A stretch of DNA of 64,000 nucleotides from Phyllobacterium zundukense (GCF_002764115.1 NZ_CP017940.1:3198501-3262500); one strand, 5' to 3'. Shown: positions 36,609-46,144, numbered from the stretch's first letter. Program-made: numbers and translations. The notes: a model not told the origin generated them from the letters alone.

Positions 36609-37490
36609 TTACCCTTCGATCATACGCAGGATGCGCGAATAGACAGCCAATGCCGCTCCGAAGATGATGAGCACCAGCATCGACAGCGTGGCGGCCAGTG
36701 GCCAGTTCAGCGTTACGATTGCCTGATCGTAGATTTCCGTTGCCAGCAGGAATACCCGTCCGCCGCCCATGAGCTTGGGCGTAATGAAGGAGGAGATGGC
36801 AAGGACGAAGCAAAGAAGACAGCCAAGCGCGATACCAGGGACAGTCAGAGGCAGAATAACGCGCCAGAACGTCCTGAAAGGTGTAGCGCCAAGCGTTCGG
36901 GCAGCCTCCTCGACCTTGGGATCGAGCCGGCCGAATCCGGCCATCAGCGACAGGATCATATAGGGCATGAGTATCTCGGTCAGTCCGATGACGACGCCCG
37001 TGGTGTTGAACATCATCCGCGGCGGCTGAAACCCCATCGCTGCAATCACATTGGCAACCGGGCCCTGTTCGGCAAGGAGCGCGATCCAGCCATAGGTTCG
37101 CACCACAGCAGACGTCAGCAGCGGCGAAATAACCAGAACCGTCAGGAATGTCCGCCAGGCACCGGACGCGCGATGAAGATACAGGGCGATCGGATAGCTC
37201 ACCAGCAGGGTTGCGAGGGTAATACCCAAACTGACAACGATCGAATTCGTGATGAGTTCGATGTAGAAGCTATCCTGAAGCAACCCCGTCCAGTTGGCGG
37301 CGGTGAACGCTTCAGCAATGCCGCCGCCCGGCAGGGCCTCATTGAACGACATTCTTGCCAGATTGAGAACGGGAAGAATAAAGCCGATGGCGTTGACCAG
37401 GGCGATCGGCAACAGCAGGGCAATGGCTATGCCGGCAGCGCTGGACGATTTCTGCGCTCCGACAGGCTGATCGAAGGTTGCCGTGGTCAT
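36609..37490 (-). CDS. ABC transporter permease (PotB-like)
   Basis: A 293-residue permease with six helices and an EAA loop, EEAARTLGATPFRTFWRVIL. It resembles PotB-type subunits of polyamine/opine-class importers. Its ATG at 37490 overlaps the stop of the ATPase gene by 4 bp, and its stop is 5 bp before the next permease. Together with that permease it should form the transmembrane channel. Confidence 0.9.
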   Translation of the reverse strand: MTTATFDQPVGAQKSSSAAGIAIALLLPIALVNAIGFILPVLNLARMSFNEALPGGGIAEAFTAANWTGLLQDSFYIELITNSIVVSLGITLATLLVSYPIALYLHRASGAWRTFLTVLVISPLLTSAVVRTYGWIALLAEQGPVANVIAAMGFQPPRMMFNTTGVVIGLTEILMPYMILSLMAGFGRLDPKVEEAARTLGATPFRTFWRVILPLTVPGIALGCLLCFVLAISSFITPKLMGGGRVFLLATEIYDQAIVTLNWPLAATLSMLVLIIFGAALAVYSRILRMIEG

Positions 37491-38599
37491 TGATCCACTC
37501 CGAAAACCAGCGTGTCCTCGACGTTCCAGGACAGCACGGCCTTGTCACCGGGGCGATGGCTGGCTTGCGACTTTTTCGTGGACTCTTCGACGATGAACTC
37601 GGAACCATCGACGTCGAAGTGATACTGGATGACATCGCCAACGAAAGTGATGCGTGAAAGCGATGCGGCGATCCGGTTTGCCGTTTCGCCCTGACCTGTT
37701 GAAGTTGCATCCCAATCGATGAGAACCCGGTGGGGGCGCACCATCACCGTGACATCGCCTTGCGCTTCCACGTTCGCCGAACGGACGATCGAAGACCCTA
37801 TTTGTATACCGGCATCCCCCGTTCGCTTGCCTTTGACGCGGTTCGTGCGTCCCACAAAAGACGCTACAAATGGGGTCGCGGGCCGTTCGTAGATTTCGTG
37901 CGGCGTTCCGACCTGTTCTATGAGCCCGCCCTTCATGACGACGATGCGATCGCACATGCTCAGGGCTTCCACCTGATCATGGGTGACGAAGACCGTCGTG
38001 ATACCGAGCTGCTGCTGGATGTCACGGATCTGCGCCCGCATCTCGTCACGGAGTTTTGCATCGAGATTTGAAAGCGGCTCATCGAGCAAGAGTATCGAGG
38101 GCTCGATGACCAGGGCACGAGCCAGGGCGACGCGCTGCTGCTGGCCGCCAGAGAGTTCCCGCGGCTTTCGCCCGGCAAGATGCTCGAGCTGGACCATGGC
38201 AAGCGCCTTTGCAACTTTCTTCGCAATCTCGGCACGTGACAGGTCGCGCATTTCAAGACCGAACGCCACGTTCTTCGCCACGGTCATATGCGGGAACAGG
38301 GCATAGCTTTGAAAGACCAGACCCATATCGCGCCCATGAGGCGCGATATGGGTCACATCGCGGCCACCGACGGCGATCTTGCCGGCGGTGGGTGCGATCA
38401 GACCGGCGATCATCCGCAATGTCGTTGTCTTGCCGCATCCGGAAGGACCAAGCAGGGCAATGAGTTCGCCCTTCCTGACCTCCAGGTTCAGGTTGGAAAT
38501 GACCTCGACAAGACCATATTTCTTATTGACGCCTTCCAGGCAGAGATACGGGTCGCCAACGGTTTCAACGCCATCGCGTTTGATGGTCTGATGCATCAT
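37487..38599 (-). CDS. ABC transporter ATP-binding protein (PotA-like)
   Basis: A 370-residue ATPase. Walker A is GPSGCGKTTTL, the signature is LSGGQQQRVALARAL, and Walker B is ILLLDEPLSNLDAKLRDEMR. A H-loop (TVFVTHDQVEALS) follows, and there is a C-terminal TOBE-type domain as in PotA/UgpC. GGAGG lies 4 bp before the ATG at 38599 (MMHQTIKRDG). It energises the two permeases encoded directly downstream. Confidence 0.93.
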   Translation of the reverse strand: MMHQTIKRDGVETVGDPYLCLEGVNKKYGLVEVISNLNLEVRKGELIALLGPSGCGKTTTLRMIAGLIAPTAGKIAVGGRDVTHIAPHGRDMGLVFQSYALFPHMTVAKNVAFGLEMRDLSRAEIAKKVAKALAMVQLEHLAGRKPRELSGGQQQRVALARALVIEPSILLLDEPLSNLDAKLRDEMRAQIRDIQQQLGITTVFVTHDQVEALSMCDRIVVMKGGLIEQVGTPHEIYERPATPFVASFVGRTNRVKGKRTGDAGIQIGSSIVRSANVEAQGDVTVMVRPHRVLIDWDATSTGQGETANRIAASLSRITFVGDVIQYHFDVDGSEFIVEESTKKSQASHRPGDKAVLSWNVEDTLVFGVDQ

Positions 38600-38629
38600 T
38601 GTAGCCTCCAAATTTTCGCTGTTCGAAGT

Positions 38630-39670
38630 TTAGCGGCTGAGCGGGATGATACGGCGGCGCCATTGCTCGGTGATGCTGTCGCGGACTTTTGCCACCGCCA
38701 GCCAGTCGATATCGATCATCTTATCCATATCGTCTGCCGCCGTGCGTTTCAAAGCGGCCTCGGCAACAACCGTCTTCGAGTTTGTCGGCGCATAGAACAT
38801 TTCACTGGTAAATGCCGCTTGCGCTTCGGGGCTGAGCGCGTAGTCGATGAACTTCTTCGCGGCATCGCCCGCAGGGGCATTTTTTACCAGATTGATCGTG
38901 TTTATCTGGAACCCGCTTCCCTCTTCAGGCAGCGCGACGCCAAGCTTCCCGCCTGACGTTAAGGAATAGATCTGCGCGCGGGCATTCCAGCCAATGGCCA
39001 TTGCCGCCTGTCCATTGGCGATGGGCGCATAGACGTCCGGCTTGGGCTCCCAGGTCTGCACACCGGGAGCCAGCTCGCCAATCTTGGCGATGCCTGCGGA
39101 AACGTCGGACTTGTAATCGGTGCCGCCGGCAAGCTTGTTGGCAATAATAGTGAATGTCGTCCCCTGAATATCCGGCACTGCGGGGATGATCAATTTGCCC
39201 TCATATTGCTTGTCCCAAAGCGCGTTCCAGGACTTCGGCGCGTCCTTCACCTGATCCGTATTGTAGATGATGACCAGATTGTCGAAGGTAACGCCGACCC
39301 CCGCCACACCCTCGGTACGCGCGTTGGGATAGAGATCCTTGACGTTCGGCGAAACGCTTTCATCGACCTTGTCAAACAAGCCCTCATCCGTGCCCGCCTT
39401 TGCCACGCTTACATCAAGGATGGCCACGTCTATCTGAGGGCTGCTCTTTTGCGCACGCAATGTGCCAAGCATCTGCGCCGAATTCGGCATGCCGTAGAAC
39501 TGTACGGTAATGTCGGGATACTTCTTCATGAAAGGCTCGATCACGGCCTTCGTGTAGTGGTCCTGAAATATCCCGCTATAGGCAGTCAGTGTGATGGTCT
39601 CCGCTGAGGCGCTGGAGACCGCAGCGATTGTGAGCGCTGAAACAGCAATTGAAAGTTTTGCAAACATCAT
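38630..39670 (-). CDS. ABC transporter substrate-binding protein (PotD/type 2)
   Basis: A 346-residue periplasmic binding protein. Signal peptide at residues 1-25 (AKLSIAVSALTIAAVSSASA), then a type 2 fold beginning ETITLTAYSGIFQDHYTKAV. GVGVTFDNLVIIYNTDQVK matches the PotD/AfuA-like group. The ligand is not deducible; polyamine, opine or other small nitrogen compounds are typical. The ATG at 39670 follows AGGGAACGAG. It lies between the RraA-like gene and the ATPase in one operon. Confidence 0.9.
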   Translation of the reverse strand: MMFAKLSIAVSALTIAAVSSASAETITLTAYSGIFQDHYTKAVIEPFMKKYPDITVQFYGMPNSAQMLGTLRAQKSSPQIDVAILDVSVAKAGTDEGLFDKVDESVSPNVKDLYPNARTEGVAGVGVTFDNLVIIYNTDQVKDAPKSWNALWDKQYEGKLIIPAVPDIQGTTFTIIANKLAGGTDYKSDVSAGIAKIGELAPGVQTWEPKPDVYAPIANGQAAMAIGWNARAQIYSLTSGGKLGVALPEEGSGFQINTINLVKNAPAGDAAKKFIDYALSPEAQAAFTSEMFYAPTNSKTVVAEAALKRTAADDMDKMIDIDWLAVAKVRDSITEQWRRRIIPLSR

Positions 39671-39705
39671 CTCGTTCCCTGTTTTTATGAGTTGATTGGT
39701 ATCGA

Positions 39706-40377
39706 TCAAGCGACCTGACGCTTTTGACCCTCCACGATTTTCGTTGCTCCCGAAATGTCGGGAAGGAATTCGCCATTGCGCAAACGTTCGAGCAAAGCGA
39801 TTTCGTTTTCCTGCATGCCGAGCGCTTTCTCGGCAGCGGCTCGTGCCTGCGACGGTGCGAGTACGACAACGCCACTCTCATCCGCAATAATTGCATCGCC
39901 TGGCTTGATAACTTGACCGCCGACTGTAACCGGGACGTTAATCGCGCCCTCCAATCCCAGAATTTTTGTCGTTATCGGCGAAGGACCACGACACCACATC
40001 GGCATTTCCACCTTGCGTATCTCGGAAAAATCCGTTGCAGGCCCATCGATCACCGCACCGATAATACCGGCGAGTTTCATGGCATGGGTGACGACACCGC
40101 CCCAGCAGGCGTGGCGATCATCGCCACACCGTTCGATGGCAACGAAATCGCCCGGCCGCACGATCTTGGTCAGATAATGCAAAATGGTCGAGTCCGCATG
40201 CGGGATGCGAACCGTGACAGCGGTTCCGGCAACACGCTTTTCCGGAAGGACAGCGCGAATTTCGCGATCGACAAAACCCGAATGCAGGAAGTGCCCGATC
40301 GTGGCTGTCTCGACCCGTTCCATGAGCCTGATCAGGTCCGCATCGATCTGGCGCGGCATTTCATTGACTTCAAACAT
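39706..40377 (-). CDS. RraA-like family protein (possible 2-oxo acid aldolase)
   Basis: A 223-residue RraA/MenG-like protein. The family core is visible in GDFVAIERCGDDRHACWGGV, then GIIGAVIDGPATDFSEIRKV and KPGDAIIADESGVVVL. Non-RraA members are class II aldolases such as 4-hydroxy-4-methyl-2-oxoglutarate aldolase, using a divalent metal held by a G-D-R/D loop. The usual aldolase Arg-Asp pair is only partly apparent, so activity is uncertain. The ATG at 40377 follows GAGAGG; the gene starts 11 bp after the amidase stop. A catabolic step on the imported substrate is inferred. Confidence 0.8.
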   Translation of the reverse strand: MFEVNEMPRQIDADLIRLMERVETATIGHFLHSGFVDREIRAVLPEKRVAGTAVTVRIPHADSTILHYLTKIVRPGDFVAIERCGDDRHACWGGVVTHAMKLAGIIGAVIDGPATDFSEIRKVEMPMWCRGPSPITTKILGLEGAINVPVTVGGQVIKPGDAIIADESGVVVLAPSQARAAAEKALGMQENEIALLERLRNGEFLPDISGATKIVEGQKRQVA

Positions 40378-40388
40378 GATCCGACCTC

Positions 40389-41198
40389 TCAAAGAACGTG
40401 GTGGCGGGCGACGGGGACATCACCGCGCACTTTTGTGACGTAACCGAGGTCGAGCTTGGAACTGGTGGTGCCGACACCATCGGAACATTGCGCCACTATA
40501 TGGCCCCATGGATCGATGACCATGGAATGACCCCAGCACCATTTGCGCCCCTCGGCATGCGACATCGTCTGGCCGACGGCGAGGAAATAGGTCTGGGTTT
40601 CAATTGCACGGGCGCGGGCCAGCACTTCCCAATGATCCTTGCCGGTCATCAGGGTGAAGGCTGCTGGAAGAACGATGACTTCGGCGCCCTCGTCGCGCAG
40701 TTTGCGGAATAGCTCGGGGAAGCGCACGTCATAGCAGATGGCACAGCCGACTTTCGTATCGCCGACCTGATAGGTCACGACATCCTCGCCGCGGCTGATC
40801 GTATCGGACTCGCGATAGATCGTGCCCCCTGGCGTATCCACGTCGAACAGGTGGATCTTGCGGTATTTCGCCAGTTCGCCGCCGTCGGGACCGAAGACGA
40901 TGGTGGTGTTGTAGTATTTATTGCCGTCCTGCTCGACAACGCTGCCTGCATGGATGGTGACCTTGTGCTGAGCGGCAAGGCCCGACATCAGCCGGTAGCC
41001 GTCGCCATCCGGAAACGTCTCGCCGTTGGCATAGATATTGTCGCGGCCTTCACCGAGGAAGGCATAATATTCGGGCAATACGATAAGATCGGGCGACTCG
41101 TTCTCAACCGCTTCGTTGATGAGACGCGCAGCCGTTTCAAGATTGGCGGCCTTGCTATCCTGCGAGTTCATTTGGACCAGACTGACTTTCACGCTCAT
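40389..41198 (-). CDS. Carbon-nitrogen hydrolase (nitrilase superfamily, Nit2-like)
   Basis: A 269-residue nitrilase-fold amidase. The Glu-Lys-Cys triad is visible: LIVLPEYYAFLGEG, AKYRKIHLFDVDTPGG and VGCAICYDVRFPELFRKL. The pattern resembles Nit1/Nit2 (omega-amidase or deaminated-glutathione amidase), so hydrolysis of a small amide is likely. GGAGGA sits just before the ATG at 41198 (MSVKVSLVQMN). It is the first structural gene of the ABC importer operon and 103 bp downstream of a LysR gene on the same strand. Confidence 0.88.
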   Translation of the reverse strand: MSVKVSLVQMNSQDSKAANLETAARLINEAVENESPDLIVLPEYYAFLGEGRDNIYANGETFPDGDGYRLMSGLAAQHKVTIHAGSVVEQDGNKYYNTTIVFGPDGGELAKYRKIHLFDVDTPGGTIYRESDTISRGEDVVTYQVGDTKVGCAICYDVRFPELFRKLRDEGAEVIVLPAAFTLMTGKDHWEVLARARAIETQTYFLAVGQTMSHAEGRKWCWGHSMVIDPWGHIVAQCSDGVGTTSSKLDLGYVTKVRGDVPVARHHVL

Positions 41199-41301
41199 TC
41201 CTCCATTTTCGATGGATAGATCGTGCGAAAAATATCGGCCCCAGACAAACTCGAAATACTTGAGCAGTCCCATAGAATTTTCTTATAGGCCCTCGATGGG
41301 C

Positions 41302-42192
41302 TCAGGCATCCGCCATGCAAAGGGATACTTCCGCTGCCATCTGCGCAATGATCGACGGGAGAAGACTGTCCGGATGATCGGCATAGACCGCATGAAACGT
41401 AAGCGGATGGAATGCGGGCGTAACATCGAGAATTTCCAGAGCGCCCGCATCGACATATTCTCCGAGGATGACGCGGGGCAAAGGCGCTACACCAAGACCA
41501 TCCTTGGCAAGGCGCATGATCGTGGCAAGCGAATTGGAGTTTGAGATCGTTGGCGCCTCGATCCCTGCTTCACGAAACTGCTGCAACAGCCCATGGTGAG
41601 GAACACTTCCCTTTGAAAAGGCCAACAGGGGATAGCTTGCAAGATCAGCCAGCGTCAGTTGCTTTCCCGCCAGCCCATATTTCGGGCTCGCCACCCATAC
41701 GCAACGATAAGTGCCAAGATCGATATTCACCAAGCCATGATCGAGTGCGGGGCCCATGATCAAAGCGAGATCGATTTTCCGCTCGATTATTTCCCGCGCC
41801 ATATTGAGGCTCGTATCGACGTTGAGATCGATAGCAATTCCTGGATACCGGTCCTGGACGCGCTCGACGAGACGCGGCAGGAAGGAATGAACGATCGAAT
41901 CGATGGTTCCGATACTGACCGAACCTTTCAGACTGGTCGGATCAGCAATCGCCTCACGGAATTCACCGACCGCCTTCACAATTTCCTCTGCCTTGGAAAC
42001 TGCCTGCTGACCGACAGGCGTCAATTTTACCGTGCGCATATCACGATCGAACAGCTGAACACCAAGTTCGCGCTCCAGTGTGGCGATGCGGTTGGAAATC
42101 GAGGCTTGCGTTGTGTTCAATTTCTCCGCAGCGGCGCTAAAACTGCCCAGCCGGACGATCCAAAGAAATGTTTCGACAAAGCGCAGGTTCAT
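41302..42192 (-). CDS. LysR family regulator of the ABC/amidase operon
   Basis: A 296-residue LysR protein. Helix-turn-helix: VRLGSFSAAAEKLNTTQASI, then SNRIATLERELGVQLF. The effector domain follows. The ATG at 42192 (MNLRFVETFLW) has AAGGGAAC upstream. It is co-directional with, and just upstream of, the amidase-RraA-ABC genes and probably controls them; this is an inference from position. Confidence 0.88.
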   Translation of the reverse strand: MNLRFVETFLWIVRLGSFSAAAEKLNTTQASISNRIATLERELGVQLFDRDMRTVKLTPVGQQAVSKAEEIVKAVGEFREAIADPTSLKGSVSIGTIDSIVHSFLPRLVERVQDRYPGIAIDLNVDTSLNMAREIIERKIDLALIMGPALDHGLVNIDLGTYRCVWVASPKYGLAGKQLTLADLASYPLLAFSKGSVPHHGLLQQFREAGIEAPTISNSNSLATIMRLAKDGLGVAPLPRVILGEYVDAGALEILDVTPAFHPLTFHAVYADHPDSLLPSIIAQMAAEVSLCMADA

Positions 42193-42281
42193 ATTGCTTG
42201 TTCCCTTTAGGGAGCCATCTTCATGCAAACGAACCGTGATGCCAATGGTTCTTGCCCGCAATATTCCCGATGTAGGGTGGT

Positions 42282-43172
42282 TTACTCCGCGCAAACGTCC
42301 CGCACACACGCGCGCAACCAGCGATGCGCCGGATCGGCATCCTGCCGCGGGTGCCAGAGCAGTGAAATTGTGACCTCCGGCATGGCGACCGGAAGCGGAA
42401 AACTAAACATTCCGGTGCGCAGGGCTCCGGTGTGCCGTTCGGGAACGCTGGCAATCAGGTCGGAGGCCCGAGCGAGAGCCAGCACGGCTGAAAAACCGCC
42501 GACGATGGTGACGATCTCCCGTTCCAGCCCAAACGACTTCAAGGCTTCATCAATCGCCCCCTTGTCGATATCCCGCGGCGAGACACCGATGTGCTTGCCC
42601 GCCGCATACCGGGAGGGTGTGATCTCGCCTTGGCTCAGCGCGTGCCCCTTCCGCACGACGCCAATATAGCGGTCTCGAAACAAGCCTTGCGCACGCAATT
42701 CCGGACTGGTCGACTTCCCTAGAACCCCTGTTTCCAGATCGACGCTCCCGTCGCGAAGAGACGTGCTGTCCTTGCTTGTTTTCTGCACGAAGGATAGCCG
42801 CACGCCAGGAGCCTCCTTGCTGACGCGCGCAATGAGATCTGGTCCGAAATTCTCAACAAAGCCTTCGCGGGTCCGCAGCGTGAATGTTCGAACGAGCTGT
42901 TTGAGGTTGAGCTTCTCAGCAGGGCGAAGAACCGTTTCTGCCTCCTGCACGAGCTGACTGACACGTTCGCACAGTTCGAGCGCTCGGGGTGTGGGAACGA
43001 GACCGCGACTGGCCCTGACCAATAGTGGGTCGCCCGTCGTCTCACGTAAGCGTGCCAGCGCCCGGCTCATCGCCGACGGACTAAGCCGCAACCGTCGGGC
43101 GGCACGGGCAACGCTGCCTTCGCTAAGCAGCACATCAAGGGTAACAAGCAGATTGAGATCGGGACGCGGCAT
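42282..43172 (-). CDS. LysR family regulator divergent from an MFS exporter
   Basis: A 296-residue LysR protein of the NodD/LeuO-like type: DLNLLVTLDVLLSEGSVARA, then AARRLRLSPSAMSRALARLRE. It is divergent from the 482-residue MFS transporter, with 143 bp between starts, a standard arrangement in which the regulator controls both itself and the transporter. Confidence 0.88.
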   Translation of the reverse strand: MPRPDLNLLVTLDVLLSEGSVARAARRLRLSPSAMSRALARLRETTGDPLLVRASRGLVPTPRALELCERVSQLVQEAETVLRPAEKLNLKQLVRTFTLRTREGFVENFGPDLIARVSKEAPGVRLSFVQKTSKDSTSLRDGSVDLETGVLGKSTSPELRAQGLFRDRYIGVVRKGHALSQGEITPSRYAAGKHIGVSPRDIDKGAIDEALKSFGLEREIVTIVGGFSAVLALARASDLIASVPERHTGALRTGMFSFPLPVAMPEVTISLLWHPRQDADPAHRWLRACVRDVCAE

Positions 43173-43315
43173 ACATCGATCGTAGCATGATCGGTTCGAT
43201 CTGGCATAGCGTCAAACGCACGAATAGAGTGCAAATGATGCGCCTTCCGCCATGTCAGGTAAAGAACTACGTTTCTGGGAACTCCATTTCGGGGGTGAAC
43301 CAGAAGAAGGAGTTC

Positions 43316-44764
43316 ATGATGAAGCCAATAATTGCTCCACTAGATGAGGCCATCCCTGCTGAGCGAATACCCTCGGTTCGCTGGGCGCTCGCCAGCCTTT
43401 CACTATCCATGTTGCTGTCCTCGCTCGGCACCAGCATCGCCACTATTGGCTTGCCGGCGATGGCACAGGCGTTCAACGCTTCCTTCGGGCAGGTCCAGTG
43501 GATTGTGCTGGCTTATCTCCTCGCCATCACCACTTTGATCGTCAGCGTCGGAAGGCTCGGTGACATCACCGGCCGCCGCCGGCTGCTGCTGGCAGGGCTC
43601 ATCCTGTTTACCCTGGCTTCGGCTGTGAGCGGCATGGCGCCCACGCTCTGGCTGCTCATTGTCGCCCGGGCGGTGCAGGGCTTCGGCGCGGCGATCATGA
43701 TGGCCCTCACCATGGCCTTTATCGGAGAGACGGTTCCAAAGGCAAAGACTGGCAGCGCCATGGGGCTGCTTGGTACGATGTCTTCGATTGGCACCGCTCT
43801 CGGCCCATCGCTCGGCGGCGTTCTGATTGCCGGATTCGGCTGGCGGGCAATCTTCCTCATCAACGTACCGGTTGGTCTCCTGACTTTTTTTCTCGCGCTT
43901 CGCTATCTGCCCGTTGATCATCGGGCGCCGAAGGCGGATCGGGCTGGCTTTGACCATTTGGGTACCCTGCTGCTTGCCCTGACGCTTGGGGCCTATGCGC
44001 TCGCCGTAACGATCGGGCGCGGCAGTTTCGGTCCGCTCAACACGGCGCTGCTGTTGGCTGCTGGCTGCGGAATCGGCTTGTTTGTGCTCGTCGAGGCGAG
44101 AGCAGCATCCCCTTTGATCCGGTTGGCGGTGTTCCGCGACCGGGGCTTGAGTGCGAGCCTCGCCACGAGCGCGCTCGTCTCCACGGTGATAATGGTCACG
44201 CTGGTGGTCGGACCGTTCTATCTTTCGCGTGTATTTGGGCTCGATGCTGCTCTTGTTGGTCTCGTCTTGTCGGCCGGTCCGATTGCCGGAGCGCTGACCG
44301 GTGTCCCGGCCGGTCGCATTGCGGACCGCTTTGGCGCCGGGCGCATGACCGTCATAGGGCTCGGCGGAATGGCGGCCGGTTGCTTCACCCTTTCCCTGAT
44401 GCCGGTGGCGTTTGGCCTCCCCGGCTACATAGTCCCGCTCATCGTCATCACTACCAGCTACGCGCTGTTCCAGACGGCCAACAACACCGCCGTCATGACA
44501 GATATCAGCCCGGACCAGCGCGGCGTCATTTCCGGCATGCTCAACCTGTCGCGCAATCTCGGGCTCATCACCGGTGCATCCGTGATGGGCGCTGTGTTCG
44601 CGCTTGCGTCGGCGACGATCGATATTACGACGGCGCGTCCCGAGGCCGTTGCCACCGGTATGCGGATCACGTTTGCAGTTGCGGGGTGTCTGATCGTCGT
44701 CGCGCTCGTTATCGCGGTTGGAAGCCGTGCTCTTGCAACACGCCGCCCTTTGGCCCGAACCTAA
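43316..44764 (+). CDS. MFS transporter, 14-helix DHA2 drug exporter type
   Basis: A 482-residue major facilitator with about 14 helices. Motif A-like GRLGDITGRRRLLLAGL and the antiporter motif C region MGLLGTMSSIGTALGPSLGG are present, which fit the DHA2 (EmrB/QacA) drug:H+ antiporter group. The ATG at 43316 is preceded by AGAAGGAG. The divergent LysR gene probably governs it. No membrane-fusion partner is adjacent, so it would act alone in the inner membrane. Confidence 0.9.
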   Translation: MMKPIIAPLDEAIPAERIPSVRWALASLSLSMLLSSLGTSIATIGLPAMAQAFNASFGQVQWIVLAYLLAITTLIVSVGRLGDITGRRRLLLAGLILFTLASAVSGMAPTLWLLIVARAVQGFGAAIMMALTMAFIGETVPKAKTGSAMGLLGTMSSIGTALGPSLGGVLIAGFGWRAIFLINVPVGLLTFFLALRYLPVDHRAPKADRAGFDHLGTLLLALTLGAYALAVTIGRGSFGPLNTALLLAAGCGIGLFVLVEARAASPLIRLAVFRDRGLSASLATSALVSTVIMVTLVVGPFYLSRVFGLDAALVGLVLSAGPIAGALTGVPAGRIADRFGAGRMTVIGLGGMAAGCFTLSLMPVAFGLPGYIVPLIVITTSYALFQTANNTAVMTDISPDQRGVISGMLNLSRNLGLITGASVMGAVFALASATIDITTARPEAVATGMRITFAVAGCLIVVALVIAVGSRALATRRPLART

Positions 44765-44820
44765 AGAGATCTGCCTTTATTAAGTTTGCGCAACTTCTTG
44801 TCTATCAGCAAAATTCGCCA

Positions 44821-44849
44821 TTGAAGCGGGGCGCCGCATCGGTTAGAAC
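44821..44849 (+). promoter_or_regulatory. Candidate tRNA-Arg promoter
   Basis: TTGAAG and TAGAAC separated by exactly 17 bp, ending 34 bp before the tRNA. Four of six bases match consensus in each box. Plausible by spacing and location only. Confidence 0.45.
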
Positions 44850-44882
44850 GCTTCGCGCATGCGAGCTTTCCGCAAGCCCCAT

Positions 44883-44959
44883 GCACCCGTAGCTCAGCTG
44901 GATAGAGTGCTGCCCTCCGAAGGCAGAGGTCACAGGTTCGAATCCTGTCGGGTGCGCCA
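44883..44959 (+). tRNA. tRNA-Arg (anticodon CCG)
   Basis: A 77-nt cloverleaf including encoded CCA. The acceptor stem pairs GCACCCG with CGGGTGC; the D arm contains AGCTCAGCTGGATAGAG. The anticodon stem CTGCC/GGCAG holds loop CTCCGAA (anticodon CCG), and the T arm is CAGGTTCGAATCCTG. It reads CGG arginine codons. The genes after it are accessory, so it may be an integration site. Confidence 0.97.
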
Positions 44960-45128
44960 GTCTTTCTGGGCTTTGTCCGTACCTTCATTCTCACCCAAAA
45001 AGTACAACTCACCAAATACTCACCAGAGGGATTTGAAGCTCGGCGAATCCATGTGACAAGGATGCAGCATGCACAGTCTTGCTATCAGGAAAAAAGCAAC
45101 CAGATGGTGTCGCGGCGGAGAAACTAAC

Positions 45129-45449
45129 GTGAAACTAGCCATGGCAATCATGATGTTGCTACATAGTTGGACCCAGGGGTTCGCTGCCGAAAACTGGCGG
45201 GATCAAGCGGTCGCATCGTTAAAAGCAGAACCTAGAGTTGTCGACGCGATGTTCACCCAGGACATTTCTCTGTGGGTGAAGCGCTTCAAGTCAGCGAGCC
45301 AGCTTCAGCGTTTCGTCTCCATCCACGACCCGATTGCCAATCTGTCTCACTTTCCCAGACACGCCCTTTCATCCTCCGACTATCGTGATCTTCGCAGTGC
45401 AGCCGTGGCAACGTGGCGCGAAATTGCACATCTCGCTGCCGCTGCCTGA
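45129..45449 (+). CDS. Small secreted hypothetical protein
   Basis: A 106-residue protein with a signal peptide (KLAMAIMMLLHSWTQGFAA), followed by a mostly helical polar region (ENWRDQAVASLKAEPRVVDA and a WREIAHLAAAA tail). I do not recognise the family. A GTG at 45129 with GGCGGAG 8 bp upstream gives a clean signal peptide; the frame extends to an ATG at 45069. It is the first gene after the tRNA and has no obvious operon partner. Confidence 0.5.
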   Translation: MKLAMAIMMLLHSWTQGFAAENWRDQAVASLKAEPRVVDAMFTQDISLWVKRFKSASQLQRFVSIHDPIANLSHFPRHALSSSDYRDLRSAAVATWREIAHLAAAA

Positions 45450-45643
45450 CCGTATTCCCTCGCCAATAACTTTACGGTGCCGCTCAACGAAGACCGGAAA
45501 GAGGGTTGTTAGCTTGGCGTGAAATATCCAAGGCGGTCCGCAGAAATAATCATGAGTCGGATGTCGGATTTTGCGCCCATCAATCGTCCTGTGGTGAAAC
45601 AGATTCATAGACGTGATGATGGCAAAGATAGGAGTTAGCTCAG

Positions 45644-45858
45644 ATGTCGGCAGAGACGAAGGTGAAAGGCCCTGCTTCGTATTTTCCTTCTATTGAGAAG
45701 ACATACGGCAAGCCGATAAGCCACTGGCTGAAGGTGCTGGATGAAATGAAGGAAAGAAGCACATGGAGATGGTTTCCACACTCAAGTCGGAGCACAAAAT
45801 GGGTCATGGGCACGCCAATGCTCTAGTTGCGTACCATCGGGCCCAGAATGCAGCCTGA
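45644..45858 (+). pseudogene. DUF4287 family gene with a frameshift
   Basis: The frame from 45644 (MSAETKVKGPASYFPSIEKT) matches the start of the small DUF4287 family. After about 45,755 the original frame turns into unrelated sequence, while the -1 frame continues the family with KHMEMVSTLKSEHKMGHGHA and ends NALVAYHRAQNAA before TGA at 45856-45858. One A missing from the run in GGAAAGAAG would restore a protein of about 71 residues. AGGAG lies before the ATG. Either a real decay event or a base-calling error in an A-run. Confidence 0.78.
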
Positions 45859-46144
45859 CCGACCGGGAGCGGACAACAGCGGCATTGGCGCCAGGGGCCG
45901 AATGACCGCTGGGATCGACCTGGGCCGTTCAACGTGCACCGTCCATAAATCAATCGGATGACTGCAACGGGTGGAAAGCCGAAGTCTGAAAACCCTCGGT
46001 GTCTTTCGTTCTGTCCACAATTTAAGTAATGTTCCGTCTATACTCTGGAGGTATCATGGTCTTCGATCCCATCTCGTGCCGCATCGCTTCAGTCGTGGAA
46101 CAACTCTGAGCAACGTGCGAGGAGAGATCACAGGGAGTAATGGC
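45859..46144. other. Intergenic stretch without a supported gene
   Basis: No frame here has protein-like character with a ribosome site, apart from the upstream extension of the VOC gene frame, which I treat as non-coding. AGGGAG just before 46145 is the ribosome site of the next gene. Confidence 0.5.

Noticed and set aside
44761..45056. Two ORFs on opposite strands across the tRNA-Arg (products with [10 protein letters not shown] and PVAQLDR)
   Set aside because: These are the well-known false translations of a tRNA gene and its antisense; the tRNA explains the sequence.
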